Source: Platynereis dumerilii
Lineage: Eukaryota; Annelida; Polychaeta; Phyllodocida; Nereididae
NCBI GenBank assembly: GCA_026936325.1
Contig: JAPTHN010000107.1
Coordinates: 474,803-538,802 of the forward strand
Direction of reading: 5' to 3'
DNA length: 64,000 nt
The first letter of the stretch is position 1, and each line of letters starts with the position of its first letter. The notes below the pieces were generated by a model. It was not told the DNA's origin and did not search any database. It saw only the letters and a list, made by a program, of their open reading frames with translations. Below, one piece after another: positions 45,400 through 56,900 of the stretch. A program made the position numbers and the translations under genes.

Positions 45400-47800
45400 C
45401 TGTCTGGTGGGCAAGAGGCACAAACGCTAAATGTATGCATGTTTTAATGCACATTTAATAACCCATTATGTACATCAGAGACTTAATAATTGCTGATGTG
45501 CCCCTATTCAATAAACATGTTGCCATGTGACTGATATGCACCAAGTCATTCATAACTCTCAGCTCTCTTTACTCTGCTTAATGTTTAATAACAGAGATCT
45601 TGCAACATTTTCAGTGTGATCTGTAAAAGGGCGAAACAGTGATATCAAATGTGATATTATTACTCATTAGAACTTCTGATCAATCACATCAATGATAATT
45701 GAGAATTGTTGATGTTGTTCTTGGTGAATCCTGTGTATGACTATATAGGCACACAGACCTCACTAGAAAACTGGAAGTTGAAGAACCATCTCTTCTCTGA
45801 CTCACTGATATGAAGATGACACGATCAAACTTCAGCGAAAAACGTCTGTTGTATCTTATGTTATAAGTATGTGGTTTGATATGGTAAAGTGAGGCAGTAT
45901 GCACTGCAAACCCTTGTGGAAGCATTCTAACAAAGTAAACCTTTTCACCAGAGTCCTTGCTCTTAACCACGCAGTGTTCGTGGCAGTGGCTATCACATGT
46001 TCTGGCTTGCTTTCTCATAATCAGTCAGAAAGCTTTATCCACTGTAGTGCAGACGCAATCTCAGCTCATAGTGTAGAATTCCATCAGTTTATAAAGCTAG
46101 TTGGGTTCTAGTCATAGAATTAAGCAGCTCATGGTGTGCAGAGAGGAAGTAATAAAGTGACATTTCAGCACAACATTAGGGAGACAAAAGTCAAGAGGTT
46201 CGAAAACGGGCTTCCCTAATGATATCGAGATTGGTATCTCTAGACCACAGACCTTGGTGAGCTGTTGGTTTGCTCTGGCTTCAAGTACATGATTGTTTCA
46301 TATAAAAGTTTGGTGTGTATACTTTGTCGTTGGGTGTTGGTTTCTAGAAAAAACTGAACAAAGAGGTAAAGGTATACACACCAACTGACACTTACTTACA
46401 TGTAGCTCCATATGCCTAGATCACATGAACATCATGTCCATGTCTGATTTTGCTTAAGTCAAGTGAGAAGAGCAATTTGCACTCACTCGCCAACCAATCT
46501 CTTACTACTTACTGGTCTTTGGTGTGATATCACCTTCTCATCAACAGCCAGTGGTCAACAATCAATCAGCTGGTCTCTTCTAGAATCTTGCAGTGGTCTC
46601 TTTCCATGATTTATGTTTGGAGACACAAACTATGCAATTTGGATGCCTCTCCTTCTGTGTGAAACATCCCAAATTCTAAACTTCTACCCCTCCATCTAAC
46701 AGGCCTCCATAAAAGATGTGATTATTGTCTAGCACAGTGAAAGGAAGTTCTCTCTGAAACTCTCATTGCCATTGTCTAAAGCGATGAGCATTGTGTCAAG
46801 TTTTAGAAAGAGGATGGAGAGCCAAAGGATCTCTATGGCCAACAGAAAAAGAAGACAATGATTCAAAGTCTGGAGCCCTTAAAGCATTTGAGGAGTTTGG
46901 ACAAGTTGCCGATTAATGACTTCTTCAGGAATGCACGACTCCATCTCAGTCAATGCAAGGTAAATGTAGCTCTGGGCCTTAATCTGCAGAACACCAAATA
47001 GCATAGCCTGAGCAGATTTATTGTTATTCAGTTAGACACCCACAAAAACCAACATCTCAAGTCCCAGACATTAGCGAGGGACGAAAAGTTCAGAAAGTCA
47101 AAGTCTTGCCAGATGTTCCTCAGTTCAAAAGAACTTAATCATGGCTGAAGTTCTTGAAAGACGGTCACAAGGCACAAGGAAGGCTTCCTGCAGTTTATGG
47201 GCAAAAAGCAACTCAACATCCAGATTTGCACCTGTTTTCAAAATATGGGTCCTGTTCTGAGCACCCAGACTTATTGTCTTACATTTGTATCACCCTATTA
47301 GCAGGGAGAGGCTGACACTCCTCATATTGCACTTACATCATATTACTCAGCAAGGCTATTGTCTAAGCCTTCTTCAGCACTTTATTGGTACTGCCAATCA
47401 TCTTCTTCAATAATTTTGGCCACTTTGAACTGTTGATTGGGTTTAGCCATGACCAAACCTTTAGATATTTAAGTCTGAGACCTCAGTAAGTCACATTGCT
47501 CAGATAATGTTTGGACTTCATGGCATATTTGCAGAGGTATTCCTGAATTCAATCGGTCACTTTTGGCATTAATCCATAAATCAGCATGACTCAAACTTGA
47601 ATCTCATCACATACAATGAAGAGCTGGTACATGCATGATGGAGTTGTACTTATGAACAGCTAAGGGAGACAGGATCTCCCTGAATGATACAAGAAGGCAG
47701 GCTTTTATAAGCTGTCACTTTTTGTAACATTCAAAAGTGGCAACTATGTTGTGCAGTATTCATCTGACAACAGTCACTCAGCAACATTTCACTACTGTAC
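45400..47800. other. Non-genic intron sequence
   Basis: No frame above 110 codons with recognisable motifs, and no terminal repeats that I could pair. The 46,100-46,400 stretch has TATACACACCAACTGACAC matched loosely in reverse nearby. Confidence 0.5.
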
Positions 47801-47803
47801 TGG

Positions 47804-48015
47804 ATTGTATGAACGCTAAGCATGGGTTATCCTAAAGTGGTTAACTCCTGTAACTTATCTTCTAGCCAGGTCATTGGCAAAAACTTTTGTCATGTTGTAT
47901 CAGGAGTTCAGTTAATTAAAATTAGTTATCTAACTCATGTTCAGCATTGACACAATGTCAGTAAAATGACTTAACCACTTCAGGTTAACCCGTGTTTTAA
48001 AAGCGTTGATACAAT
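47804..48015. mobile_element. MITE with ATTGTATSAACGCT ends (212 bp)
   Basis: ATTGTATGAACGCT...CATGGGTTATCCTAAAGTGGTTAACTC on the left returns as GACTTAACCACTTCAGGTTAACCCGTG...AGCGTTGATACAAT on the right. TACTGG stands close to both ends but its exact role as a duplication is unclear. Confidence 0.75.
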
Positions 48016-48779
48016 TTGGTACTGGTGGCTAGGTTGGACATGCTGTCAGATTAGAATAGTGGGTCCCCACACTGGATTGACCTGTCAGATGTGGTACAAG
48101 CAAGTTCTCTGTCACTGCGTGATTGTTTTACGATAGTATCTTGGCTGTTTTGCACCTCCCAGTGTTAATGCACTGGAATTGGTCTATAGTCAGAAAACCA
48201 CAAAGAATCTACTTTTTTGGCACATTATCTTGTTATTGACTTACATCATAACAAAAAGAAATGTAAGTGGCTGTGCAGCAATTATGATTTTGTGCTAAGC
48301 CCTTGATCACTAGTTACCATTTAACTTCAGCTCTAAGCAACTGGAGGCATCATGCTAGTTCTGACAGTTCAGACATTGGCCAGAAATGAGTGTTCACTTC
48401 AGATGTGAAACATTCAACTGGTGAGGTATAATAGTTGCCATGTTAATAAGTTCAATAATAGCTTATTTATTTAAGGAGAGTCGATGTCTTTTGTGGGAAT
48501 TACATTTCAATTTACATTGTTGCGCAGTACGCAATGATCTTCTAAATGACAGTCGTAGCAGTGAGTGAGTGAGTTAGTGTTTTACGCCCCATCAGCAGAG
48601 TCATAGCAGTTTGCCTCATTGTTGAGTTCTCAAAAAGAAAAAACACTATTTAAACAGGACAGGTTATAGTTTGGACTTTGCTTCCAGCTCTGTGGAATAA
48701 TCTCCAAACCTGATTTAAATTCAAATACCTCACAAAAAATATGTTTAAGCCTTGAAGGGAGAAAAACATGAAAATCTGT
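48016..48779. other. Intron sequence with a short GTGAGTGAGTGAG...TTTTACGCC motif
   Basis: GCAGTGAGTGAGTGAGTTAGTGTTTTACGCCCC (48,560-48,592) resembles the head of SINEs frequent in marine invertebrates; too short to assign. Nothing else recognised. Confidence 0.3.
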
Positions 48780-50605
48780 CAGAAAATCACCTGGAGCTAT
48801 ACCACAGACCCATTAAATCACAATTTACAACCAAACCAACCTCAGAAACAGATTTGGCATTATAATAAACATTGAAAATAAGGTATTGCACTTTAATTTT
48901 GAACAAATAGTGACTAAGATATGGTATTTTTTGTTTTTCGCGGCGGCCATATTGGATTTTGTGCATACCAGCCACTAGGGGCGACTCCCACGTTGTGTGC
49001 GGTGGTTTTTGAAATCCCCTAAGCCATATCAAACACCATGCCAAATTGCAAAAACTTGTCACCAAGTGCACAATCCTGACGGATTCCCTCCCCGCTAATA
49101 AGGCTACAGTTTGTCACATCTCACATTGTAACAGAAATTTAGCATTGTTTGTACAGTCATAAATGACAACATTGGCAAATATCGGACAAAAACAGGCCCA
49201 AAATATCACAGAAATGTGATATTCATATTACAACAGAGCTAAGCTATACATAGGTATGTGTATTTCTCCTGTGGGGCTTCTGGTTGCTGAGATATCCGGC
49301 CAAACATCTGCCTTCTGCTTGATGTGACAAACTGTAGTGCAGATGTTCAGATCTACGTCAGTCAGTAAAGATATTTTTCAAATATTTAGAGATCTTTTTG
49401 ATTGAGAGCCAAAAAATTAAAATCAGACCAATGTGAACGGTATCATATTCCCTGACCATGTAAACATAGGTATCTATAGGCATAAGAATTATTCCAATAT
49501 TTCTGTAACCTCTGCAGATATCAGCAAAGATACTTTTTGTTGTTGTTGTGACAGCCAAATTACACATATATTACATAACATACAATGATAAAAATGTTTT
49601 TGTGTTATTCCTTGACCCTGAAAACATAGGTATACAAACAAAAACTTTTCTGTTATCTCTATTAGTTTTGACATTAATTGATGTGACAGAATTTCCAATA
49701 ATGTAGGCCGAAAACATTCATATCACATTTTAAGGTCTGTTTTCTGGCCCAGAATCCCTTTTTTGACTCTCATGCAATAGCACCAATCCATTGAACTCTG
49801 AATTATTAATGCACAATGATCGATGGACATCTTCAAAATATTTAGGCTCAAGTAGCTATTGCTACTTTTGCGCTTTATTATTGCAGTTTATACAGTGGTA
49901 GGAGTAGCAATAGCTACTTGGGCCAATATTTAAAGTGCAATTTGAAAAAATTATGAAATTTCGAAAATTTGAAAGTGACCCCTATAGTTAAAAAAAACAG
50001 GTTTTTGATACAGTGTAGGATACTAACATATAGCTAGAAATTTATAAAATCTGTTTATTCTGAATAAAGACCTTAGGCAGTGACCTTGACCTCCAATCGA
50101 AATAAAAATCATCCCAAGAGGTGTAGAATTGCCCAAAACAAATTGTTAGACACTAACATTGTGAAATTTGGACAAATCTTAGCAGAATTATGAATTTTTT
50201 TATTTTTTGTGAAACGCACAGAAATTTGCCATCCTCCGCTATCTAAAAATGCTTATATCTGGCTTATGAAGGAGTGTTTCACGCTACAAAAAGTGAATTT
50301 AGAATACTCAAGTCATGTTTAATCATCCTCCATCATAATATTTTCAAATCATGCGCTGCGCTCTGGTTCCTATAGTGCTAAAGTTGGCATGTTTTCCCAT
50401 TGAAACCCATGTTAAAGGAATTTTGCACCACACTTGACACCCTAGTTTCAAGTGGGGTAAAATCAAGGAAAAATTGAAGTCATAGAAAAACGGACTTGAC
50501 CAACCTTCATTATTGTGTCTAAAGGGCGTTTGGTGAAAATTTCGTTAAGATCCGGCTCGGGCCACGTTTCACTGCCCGCATGGTTTTCTCAGAGACAGCC
50601 AATTA
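48780..50605 (-). repeat. Repeat R1, copy 3 (right, minus orientation)
   Basis: Reverse-orientation partner of 41,427-45,030, extended at its outer end by the TTAATTGGCTGTCTCTGAG...GGCCCGAGCCGG part seen also at 23,380. It contains the 80-bp hAT MITE, and about 170 bp near 50,345-50,510 that the copy at 23.5 kb lacks. Confidence 0.8.
49845..49924. mobile_element. Miniature hAT, only 80 bp, inside R1 copy 3
   Basis: GGCTCAAGTAGCTATTGCTAC and GTAGCAATAGCTACTTGGGCC are 21-bp inverted repeats flanked by the 8-bp duplication AATATTTA (49,837-49,844; 49,925-49,932). R1 copy 2 lacks it (AGATATTTTGAAGATGTCC at 41,828), giving a related empty site. Confidence 0.9.
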
Positions 50606-51753
50606 ATGATTTATTCTGATAAAACAAAATACATAAGCAGTACAAAAATTTGATATCCGATTAGCCCTTTAATAGACACATCTTTTGCCGTTAAAACCTA
50701 CTTCCGTTGCCATGTGGTTGACTTTTTAGTATAATTGAAAAACACACTCCTTTTGTCTGCTTGTGGCTGCAGCAGCATAAAAATATGGTGCTTCCTCTGA
50801 GGTCCGTCCAATCTTTTACATGCTAAAATGAGCGTGCAATAACATGCGTGCAATATCGTAGAATATTGCACGGCTGTCGGCCAATCAGCAGCGAGTATTC
50901 TGGCTAACCATATGATATATATATATATGATATCTGCCAGGGGGCCAGACAAGATGGACGTTTTGTGAAATGCTGCTCAATTCCAGTTAAGTTATTTGTT
51001 ATTTCTTGTGGTTAAATTTTGTTGTAGTTGTGTAAACACTGTGTTTGCGTGTATTTAAAGGTACTAAGCATATATTGACACAGTTTTTTAACTTGTAAGA
51101 GTGTTTTTTAGACAAAAAATCGGCAACTTATTATCTACCCCAACCGCTACTTGTCTGTAAGTGTAAACAAACCCAATTATCGCCCATTTAATTAGCGTGT
51201 AGGGTCCGAATTTTGCCTGTATTTCTGTTTAATTTATGCCCAGTTAGTATTCCTAAGTTATTACTGTTCATATAGACATTGTAAACGGGCCTAGTAACTA
51301 ATAAGTACCATACTTTGGATTCACTGGCCTGTATCTTTGTGTCTACTATATTTATCTGTTGTCTTGTTTGTTGGCAAATTTTCCATATTGGGCATCAAAT
51401 TAATTGTGTGACCTAGTTCTCTAAACTGTCTCGGTCCTTAATTGCCCTTCAGTCATTTGACCTACTTTCCAGTTGAATAATTCTGCATTGACAAGTCCAT
51501 TGAATTCAATCTACTCCTCACTGCATTTCACTTGGTTTAATTATTAAATCCAACTGCATTTTCATTAATTCTAGTAAACCCACAGAGTGCTAAAGTTGTG
51601 CAAATAAAAATTGTATAAATATATATATATTTATTATTTTTTAGTTGTCTATTTCAAATCAAATTCACAAGAACTAGTACATCTATAAATCGCACAACAC
51701 AGAAGTTTATATCAACTTTAAAAATCACAGCATATTGATTTAGAACAAAATAC

Positions 51754-53319
51754 TTGGTGAATGTTTTTCTAATATTTTGCAGTTTTTTGCCCATGATGAA
51801 GCCAGAGGCCCGGACCAGGCAGTACTTAACCAGAAAGACGAGGGCTCTCCTTGAATCTGTGCTAGAGGAGGATTGTGATGAGCATGTTCCAGATACACAA
51901 GACTGTGATGAGCATGTTCCAGAAACACAAGACTCAGATGCTCCGATCACATCTGACGTGTCTGAATTGCAAGAAGTTCCTGTGATCCCCGAGACACAAC
52001 AGTCGCAGACTAACCTCTTTGATGCGACCCTTGTAAGTGAAGCAGACTCTTTTGATGAAAGCAGCTTACTCATTGACAATGCCTCAGTAGCTCCCCCGAC
52101 TGATACTGAGGCCCCCGCTACAGTCACCAAAGATGGTCAAACTGTTACAAATGCTGCCCCTCCCGTTGACCCAGGTCCTCCAGTAGCTAGTACTTCTACT
52201 GTTGATCGCCCCGCAGAAGCTACTCCCTCTACTGTTGAATCCCCCACCCTGACTGTTGGTTCCCCGATTGAAACAGTAGTCACAACTCGCCAGACTGTTA
52301 CACCCCAAGTGACTAAGACTGTGCACCTATTCAGAGGTCCAAAGAACCCACTGTCAGCCTTCTACCACCAGAAGCTGCAGTGGAACCACATGTCCTTCAT
52401 CTCAGCGGAGCAGGCTTATCAACATCGTAAACTCTTATTTCACAAAGTATCCCGTGTTGGTCGTAATCGCCTGCTGAGATGTCGCTCATCGCATGATGTG
52501 AAACGAATTTCAAATGAGCTTGTACCCTCTCCATGTGACTCATGGAATGAGATGAAGTTTGCCTTAATGACTGAGATTTGCACAGCCAAACTTCATCACT
52601 GTAAACATTTTCGTGATGCCCTAACCAAAACTGACAGTGCTATCCTTATCCACAACACTGAAACGGACAGTGTATGGGGTTGTGGTGTAGACATGAAGGG
52701 CCGCAATATGATTGGCAAGATCCTCATGGATGTTAGAGACACTGCACGCTCATATCAACAAGAATTCCCTCCACTGCCCAAACCGACAAACCCTTCACAT
52801 TCAACAGATAAAGCTACGCCATCTGTGAAGTCTCGATCCGTCATGGTTGTCGGAAATTCGAACACTCGCGGTCTGGCCAAAGAAATTAATGCTCGTGGAA
52901 TTTCCTGCTCTGGGTTCGTATACCCTGGCCAGACTGCCGAAAAGATCTGTAATCGAGTGAAGAACTTCGCCAGTACTACGCCACCATCCGCAGTTGTATG
53001 CCATGCATGCGATGTTGAGGTCCGTGATCATTCTCGCTCGCTCTCATCGATCACATCGGACTACAATGCCCTCATTGATAGCATTCGCTCGACATTCCCT
53101 CAATCTCGTGTCATTCTGAGTGGTCTGCCCTTAGATCGCTCACCTAGAGGGTCGTCGCTCCACTTGAGGATTACAGAACTCAATGCCCACTTGTCAACGC
53201 TGTGTTTGACAACAAAGAACTGTGTATTTCTTCCGAACACCAGAGCCAAACTCAGAGACAATATCCACTTCACTCACCAGTCAAAGGACATAGTGGCTCG
53301 CACTGTTGCTACTAGCTAG
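51754..53319 (+). CDS. LINE F ORF1: NADAR (YbiA-like) domain plus SGNH hydrolase domain
   Basis: 521 codons, open. The likely start is Met14 or Met15 (MMKPEARTRQYLTRK), after an AT-rich leader. Residues 35-185 are acidic, then Thr/Pro-rich and disordered. Residues 187-332 are a NADAR domain: NPLSAFY (cf. SNF), FISAEQAYQHRK (Glu219; cf. PTSEHYFQAQK of E. coli YbiA), SWNEMK (Trp264), FRDALTKTDSAILIHNTETD, VWGCGVDMKGRNMIGKILMD (Trp308, Gly311, Asn318). Residues 361-520 are an SGNH hydrolase: VVGNSNTRGL (Ser369), VILSGLPLDRSP, ITELNAHL, DNIHFTHQ (Asp502, His505). Known: SGNH esterases occur in CR1-type ORF1; NADAR enzymes remove ADP-ribose from guanine. Inferred: an RNA-associated ORF1 protein with a captured ADP-ribose-acting domain. 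ORF2 starts 2 bases after its stop. Activity is not shown. Confidence 0.9.
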   Translation: MVNVFLIFCSFLPMMKPEARTRQYLTRKTRALLESVLEEDCDEHVPDTQDCDEHVPETQDSDAPITSDVSELQEVPVIPETQQSQTNLFDATLVSEADSFDESSLLIDNASVAPPTDTEAPATVTKDGQTVTNAAPPVDPGPPVASTSTVDRPAEATPSTVESPTLTVGSPIETVVTTRQTVTPQVTKTVHLFRGPKNPLSAFYHQKLQWNHMSFISAEQAYQHRKLLFHKVSRVGRNRLLRCRSSHDVKRISNELVPSPCDSWNEMKFALMTEICTAKLHHCKHFRDALTKTDSAILIHNTETDSVWGCGVDMKGRNMIGKILMDVRDTARSYQQEFPPLPKPTNPSHSTDKATPSVKSRSVMVVGNSNTRGLAKEINARGISCSGFVYPGQTAEKICNRVKNFASTTPPSAVVCHACDVEVRDHSRSLSSITSDYNALIDSIRSTFPQSRVILSGLPLDRSPRGSSLHLRITELNAHLSTLCLTTKNCVFLPNTRAKLRDNIHFTHQSKDIVARTVATS

Positions 53320-53321
53320 GC

Positions 53322-54366
53322 ATGTTAAACAGTGTCTTTAATTTGCTGCCAGTTACCAAGATTAACGAAGAGTCCCAGAAAGCAAATGTCATCTTCAAAA
53401 ATGTTAACGCAAATGTAGCTAATACAAATGTAAATGGTAATGTGAAAAATGCGAATCTGAATTATGGTACCCATTCCAAAGATATTAACTCATGTAGTGA
53501 TGATAGTGATAAATCTCCGGAGAACTTAAGAGTTTAATGCATTGCTAAATGATCCAATATTGTCATTGGAATGTGATATGTCAAATGAAAGGGCAATGCC
53601 TCCAGAATCAGATTGCCTTGTAACTCCAGAGAGTAACAATGAATTGAAACTGTTAGTTTGGAATGTACAGGGACTAGGTAGTAAATTTGAAACGCATGAT
53701 TTGCTCAACCAGGTGTCAGAATTCGATGTAGTGATATTTCTAGAAACTATGAAGTTAGATGATTTCTGTCCAAACACTGGAAGCTATATTTTCAAGCACT
53801 TTCAGAGGAAATATCAAAACCCAAATGCTCGTAAACCCTCAGGTGGAATCGGAGTATTAATCAAATCTAACTTGTATGATGACAAAATTGTAACTATAGC
53901 TAAAAATTGTGACTTTGTTGTATGGTTAAAGATCTGTAGACCAAATCAGGATGATTTATTTATTGGCGGAGTATATATTCCACCTCTTGACTCAAGTTCC
54001 ATGGTTGCAAACTATAAGGATAACAATGCTTTTCAGCTCATTCAACAAGATGTTGTACATTACATGCAAAAAGGCAAAGTTGCGCTATGTGGTGATTTCA
54101 ATGCCAGAACTGGTAAACTCTGTGATTACGACCACACCCATGGAAAAGATATAAATTGCAGTATATCATCTTTTCAGGTTGATTTTCCTCGAATAGAGAG
54201 GCATTCGGAAGATAATAAAACTAATACATATGGGAAAGAACTAATTGCACTTTGCATGTCTAGCCAAATGCGAATTATGAATGGTTTCTTTAATAACGAT
54301 CATTCAACTGGTCAGTTTACCTGCTGTACATCCAGAGGTACCAGCCTCATTGATTACCTAATCTGA
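53322..54366 (+). pseudogene. LINE F ORF2, start and AP endonuclease
   Basis: ATG two bases after the ORF1 stop, so ORF2 probably used termination-reinitiation. The first 71 codons are Asn/Ser-rich; a frame break near 53,520 precedes the endonuclease, read from about 53,540. Motifs: KLLVWNVQGLGSK (Asn site), FDVVIFLETMKLDD (catalytic Glu), FIGGVYIPPLDSS, VALCGDFNARTGK (Asp/Asn site), TSRGTSLIDYLI (Asp-Tyr site), with SDHKRL (catalytic His) in the next piece. All catalytic residues are kept. Role: nicks target DNA for target-primed reverse transcription. An in-frame TGA at about 54,364 ends this piece. Confidence 0.85.
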
Positions 54367-54975
54367 GACAGAGGATTTATGAATGAACTGACAGAATTTC
54401 ATCTGTCTCCTATTACTGTAGAATCAGATCACAAGCGTCTCTCATTTAGTGTCAGAAGTGTGAATGCTTCATATGAACTTCAGCAAGCACAGCTTGAAAA
54501 GTCTAAGCATCACAAACCATTTTACAAATTTATTTACAGAACAGATAAGATAGGTGGTTATATGTCATCTCTAGAGGATGAACTATGTCTTAACTTAATA
54601 GATGAGCTGACAGATTGCATTATTCATGATAGAAGTCTTAATATGGCCGTCTCCAGCTTGTATTCTTATCTAGATAAAGCTATTTCTGAAAATTTTGACA
54701 AAAGGTATATTAATTCTCCTTCAAACAATTTTCCAAAAAATCAATGGTTCGACCAGGAGTGTAAAGATAGTAAGCGTGCATGTAATGATTTCTCTAAACA
54801 AAATGACCTATCTTTGGAAGACAATTGCGACTACTATAACTTAATGAAAAAGCAATACAAAGCGATTATACAAAGAAAGAAACGAGACTACCAAAAATTG
54901 GTTCGGTCGGATTTAGAAAGTTTTCACTCCAAAAATCAAAATGATTATTGGAAACTATGGGAAAAATTGAAATAA
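54367..54975 (+). pseudogene. LINE F ORF2, end of endonuclease and linker
   Basis: Same frame as the piece before; it continues past one TGA codon: DRGFMNELTEFHLSPITVES then DHKRLSFSV, holding the last endonuclease His. A charged helical linker follows (NQWFDQECKDSKRACNDFSK; QYKAIIQRKKRDYQKLVRSD), the usual 'W(F/Y)..EC...RR...' connector before RT. A stop at 54,973 and about 80 disturbed bases separate it from the RT piece. No substrate role of its own is known. Confidence 0.8.
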
Positions 54976-55052
54976 AGTAACTGTTCCAGTTCTAAATCAA
55001 ATGAACTGATAATGTCAGTTGCCCTCCTGAAAGGGCAATCTCCTCTTTCGAA

Positions 55053-56603
55053 ATGCCATTTCTGAAAACTGTTGAAACTTATGTTACAGATAGGCTTACT
55101 ACTAACAATGTTGAATCTATCTTAACAGACCATCCTATTACATGCGAAGAAGTAGACAAGCAGATCAAATGCCTCAAATCAAACAAAGCACCGGGTGTTG
55201 ATGGTATTAGTAATGAATTTTATAAATGTGCTTCTGAACAGCTAGTTCCCTCTCTGACCACTTTGTTTAACTACATATGGGAAAAAGGTGAATTCCCTTA
55301 CAGATGGGCTGAGGGAATTATACAACCTTTGCACAAAAAAGTTTCTCAGAGTATAGCAGACAACTACAGGAAACTAACGCTTATGGCCTGTATGGGAAAA
55401 ATCTTCGAAGGTATATTGAACAAACGACTCATATTTCAAAGTGAGGTAATGTCAGTTGATGATCCAAATCAGTTTGGTTTCTGTAAAAACCGCAGAACCA
55501 CTGACAATGTCTTCGTCTTAGACACTCTAATCTCCCATCAGCGCTCTGTTAAGAAGCCGCTATATCTTTGCTTTATTGATTTTACCAAAGCGTTTGATTT
55601 CATCAACAGAGATTTGCTATATTATAAGCTACTGAAAAGTGGCTTTGGTGGCAAACTGGTTAAGATAGTAGTCAGTATGTTTTCTAAAGCAAATGCTAGA
55701 GTCCGTTGGAATGGTGAAATTGGTGAGAAAATAGACAGTACTCATGGGGTGTTGCAGGGTGGTATTATTAGTCCAAAATTGTTCAATCTATTCCTAGCAG
55801 ATTTGGATTAGTATCTAGATACCAGTCAAGGGATTACAGTGAATGACACCACTTTCACTCACTTGGTGTATGCTGATGATTTAGTACTAATATCGGAGAG
55901 TGAAAAAGGACTCCAAACTTTGTTAAATAACATAGCCGCATATTGTAGAAAATGGCACTTAATTGTTATCTTCAGTATAAGTAAAGTTATGATTTACAAT
56001 ACTTCCAAAAAAGGTATTACGAACCATAAATTTGTATTAGATAACATGGAATTAGAAATTGTTAATTCTTTCAAGTACTTGGGACATGTCCTAACATCGT
56101 GTAAGAACATCCATGCATCAATGCATGGCCATGTTGCTACTCAAGCTCAAAGAGCTGTTCACTTACTCTATGATAACATTAAAAAGACTGTCGGGCACCT
56201 GTCTCCTACGCTTAGCCTTAAAATGTTCGACACTCATGTCCTGCCTATCTTAGAATATAACAGCGAAGTGTGGTTCAGTGACAAGAAAATTGATGTAATA
56301 GAAAAAATTCAGATGCAGTATTTGAAAAAGATACTTGGTGTTAGAAGGCAAACACCAACTATAGGTATTCTGGCCAACTGTGGTAGATTTCCACTTGTCA
56401 TCCGACAACAAGTTTCAGCTGTCAAATATCTGCAACGGTTGATTGCACCCGATTGCCCTAGCATACTTAAAACTTGTTATGATATTAAAATTCAAATGCA
56501 TAATTCCAAAAAGGAATGTTGGTACACTAAACTATGCAATGCACTAGGAAAATATAATATCACTATAGATAGGGATCTTCCTGTCATACCAAATGAAATG
56601 TAG
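55053..56603 (+). pseudogene. LINE F ORF2, reverse transcriptase and thumb
   Basis: RT motifs in order: LKSNKAPGVDGISNEFYKCA (motif 0), GIIQPLHKKVSQSIADNYRK (1), LTLMACMGKIFEGILNKRL (2), QFGFCKNRRTTDNVFVL (2a), YLCFIDFTKAFDFINRDLLY (A, catalytic Asp), GVLQGGIISPKLFNLFLADL (B), then after a TAG at 55,809 FTHLVYADDLVLISESEKGL (C, catalytic YADD), CRKWHLIVI..SKVMIYN (D) and FKYLGHVLTS (E). The catalytic residues are all there; breaks are the TAG, one short disturbance and the 56,601 stop. Role: copies the element RNA at the nick. The YADDLVLISE form is common in invertebrate APE-type LINEs. Confidence 0.87.
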
Positions 56604-56900
56604 AAGCATACTCACAATAGGTTACTTAGTGAAATTTCTGACTCAAATATCAATCCGAAGCTAAGAACTTATAAACACTTCCAAACCGAAATACGTATTG
56701 AACCGTATTTAAATTGTGACCTGCCTAAACATCTCTATAGAAGTATAGCTAGTTTCAGACTTAGTTCCCATAATTTACAAATAGAACTGGGAAGACACAA
56801 GCGACCGTATGTGCAACCAGAAGACCGAAAGTGCAAAAGATGTGATATGTATGTAGTAGAAGACGAAAAGAGCATTTCTTAAAGGTATGTCCAAAATGGA
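56604..56900 (+). pseudogene. LINE F ORF2, C-terminal Cys-His segment
   Basis: Reading on in the RT frame after one stop: KHTHNRLLSEISDSNINPKL, then SIASFRLSSHNLQIELGRHK and PEDRKCKRCDMYVVEDEKSI. 'FRLSSHNL.IE.GRH..P...PE.R.C..C....VEDE' is a common end of LINE ORF2 proteins, normally followed by HFL..C; that last part has decayed. It may bind nucleic acid. Confidence 0.7.

Noticed and set aside
41427-50605. R1 copies as terminal inverted repeats of the Polinton
   Set aside because: A third R1 copy occurs alone at 23.4 kb and the R1 pair lies wholly to one side of the Polinton genes.
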